From a virus, in the IMG/VR virus record IMGVR_UViG_3300005613_000001, positions 254,279 through 318,278 of that record: 64,000 nt of DNA; one strand, given 5' to 3'. The position numbers and the translations under genes were made by a program. The notes beneath the pieces are model-generated. The model was not told where the DNA came from. It worked only from the letters and a program-made list of their open reading frames with translations, and did not search any database. This document shows, piece after piece, positions 63,842 to 64,000 of the stretch. How positions within the stretch are numbered: position 1 is the stretch's first letter; each line of letters starts with the position of its first letter.

Positions 63842-64000
63842 GATTCGTACCCGTTGTATCTCCCATAGCCCGGTTGGCATTCTGGGTTTCTTTTTGCTCT
63901 ACGACGCTCAATTCTTCTTTTGCTAACTTTCAGGTGACGATGATACTTCCCGTGGCAGTAACCATCGGCTTGTTCTACGCTAGCTACTTTTCTGTCTTTA
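63838..64000 (-). CDS. partial basic conserved protein
   Basis: The C-terminal 53 residues are visible; the gene continues past the window edge. VSKRRIERRRAKRNPECQPG and YGRYNGYES resemble a small basic phage family ending in YGKYxGxE. Stop overlaps the RR-signal gene (ATGA). Confidence 0.55.
   Translation of the reverse strand, partial: KDRKVASVEQADGYCHGKYHRHLKVSKRRIERRRAKRNPECQPGYGRYNGYES

Noticed and set aside
1-64000. Integrase or attachment site
   Set aside because: No recombinase, tRNA-fragment duplication or direct repeat of att type was found in this window.

Overview
The window looks like part of the genome of a large tailed dsDNA phage (Caudoviricetes). The evidence is densely packed short genes with ATGA-type stop/start overlaps, a T4-type replication and recombination set (UvsX-like recombinase, gp32-like ssDNA-binding protein, possible UvsY-like mediator, UvsW-like helicase, DnaB/gp41-like helicase, dNMP kinase), a gp4-like head-completion nuclease, a gp23-like capsid protein and a run of tRNA genes. 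Base composition is AT-rich. Several host-like genes (a TatA, an AtpZ-like membrane protein, a twin-arginine signal protein and a GRGKPHMAAEL-type family) resemble what I recall from Planctomycetota, so a planctomycete-like host is possible but unproven. No integrase, rRNA or CRISPR array was seen.

Layout. 1-4 kb: a sugar or small-molecule modification cluster (PLP aminotransferase, ATP-grasp/HAD fusion, methyltransferase, GT-D-like protein). 4-21 kb: mostly minus-strand nucleic-acid metabolism (gp4-like nuclease, dNMP kinase, Hel308-like helicase with a DEDDh exonuclease, amidoligase, metzincin with Cys/Trp repeats, UvsX, gp32). 21-34 kb: a structured non-coding RNA, methyltransferases, a sulfotransferase-TPR-glycosyltransferase fusion, an ART-like protein, an HhH-GPD glycosylase, gp41-like helicase, sigma-like protein, GIY-YIG endonuclease and a small family A polymerase. 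34-48 kb: a gp23-like capsid gene, a run of small enzymes sharing one N-terminal tag, a WbpB/WbpD/WbpE-like nucleotide-sugar trio and UvsW. 48-56 kb: small Zn-ribbon and membrane proteins, an RNase P RNA, TatA and a lysine-repeat protein. 56-64 kb: five leucine tRNAs set among small genes.

How it fits together. (1) Nine or more otherwise unrelated proteins begin M-x(0-4)-F-x-x-[WF]-[LFV], much like the capsid-targeting sequence of T4 internal head proteins. The tagged bodies include a Nudix hydrolase, P-loop kinase, zincin, GNAT acetyltransferase and ART-like protein, so they may be enzymes packaged and injected with the DNA. (2) Several of these late-type genes lack a Shine-Dalgarno and carry a TATAWATA-like box 3-7 bases before ATG, suggesting late, nearly leaderless transcripts. 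In several genes an inverted repeat around the box would fold the start codon into a hairpin in read-through RNA. (3) The virus carries its own RNase P RNA and the complete set of five leucine anticodons plus tRNA-Ser(GGA). Four leucine tRNAs overlap the stop codon of the gene before them. (4) The heptamer GAGGCGG/CCGCCTC occurs about 50 times on both strands, far above the two or three expected at this composition.
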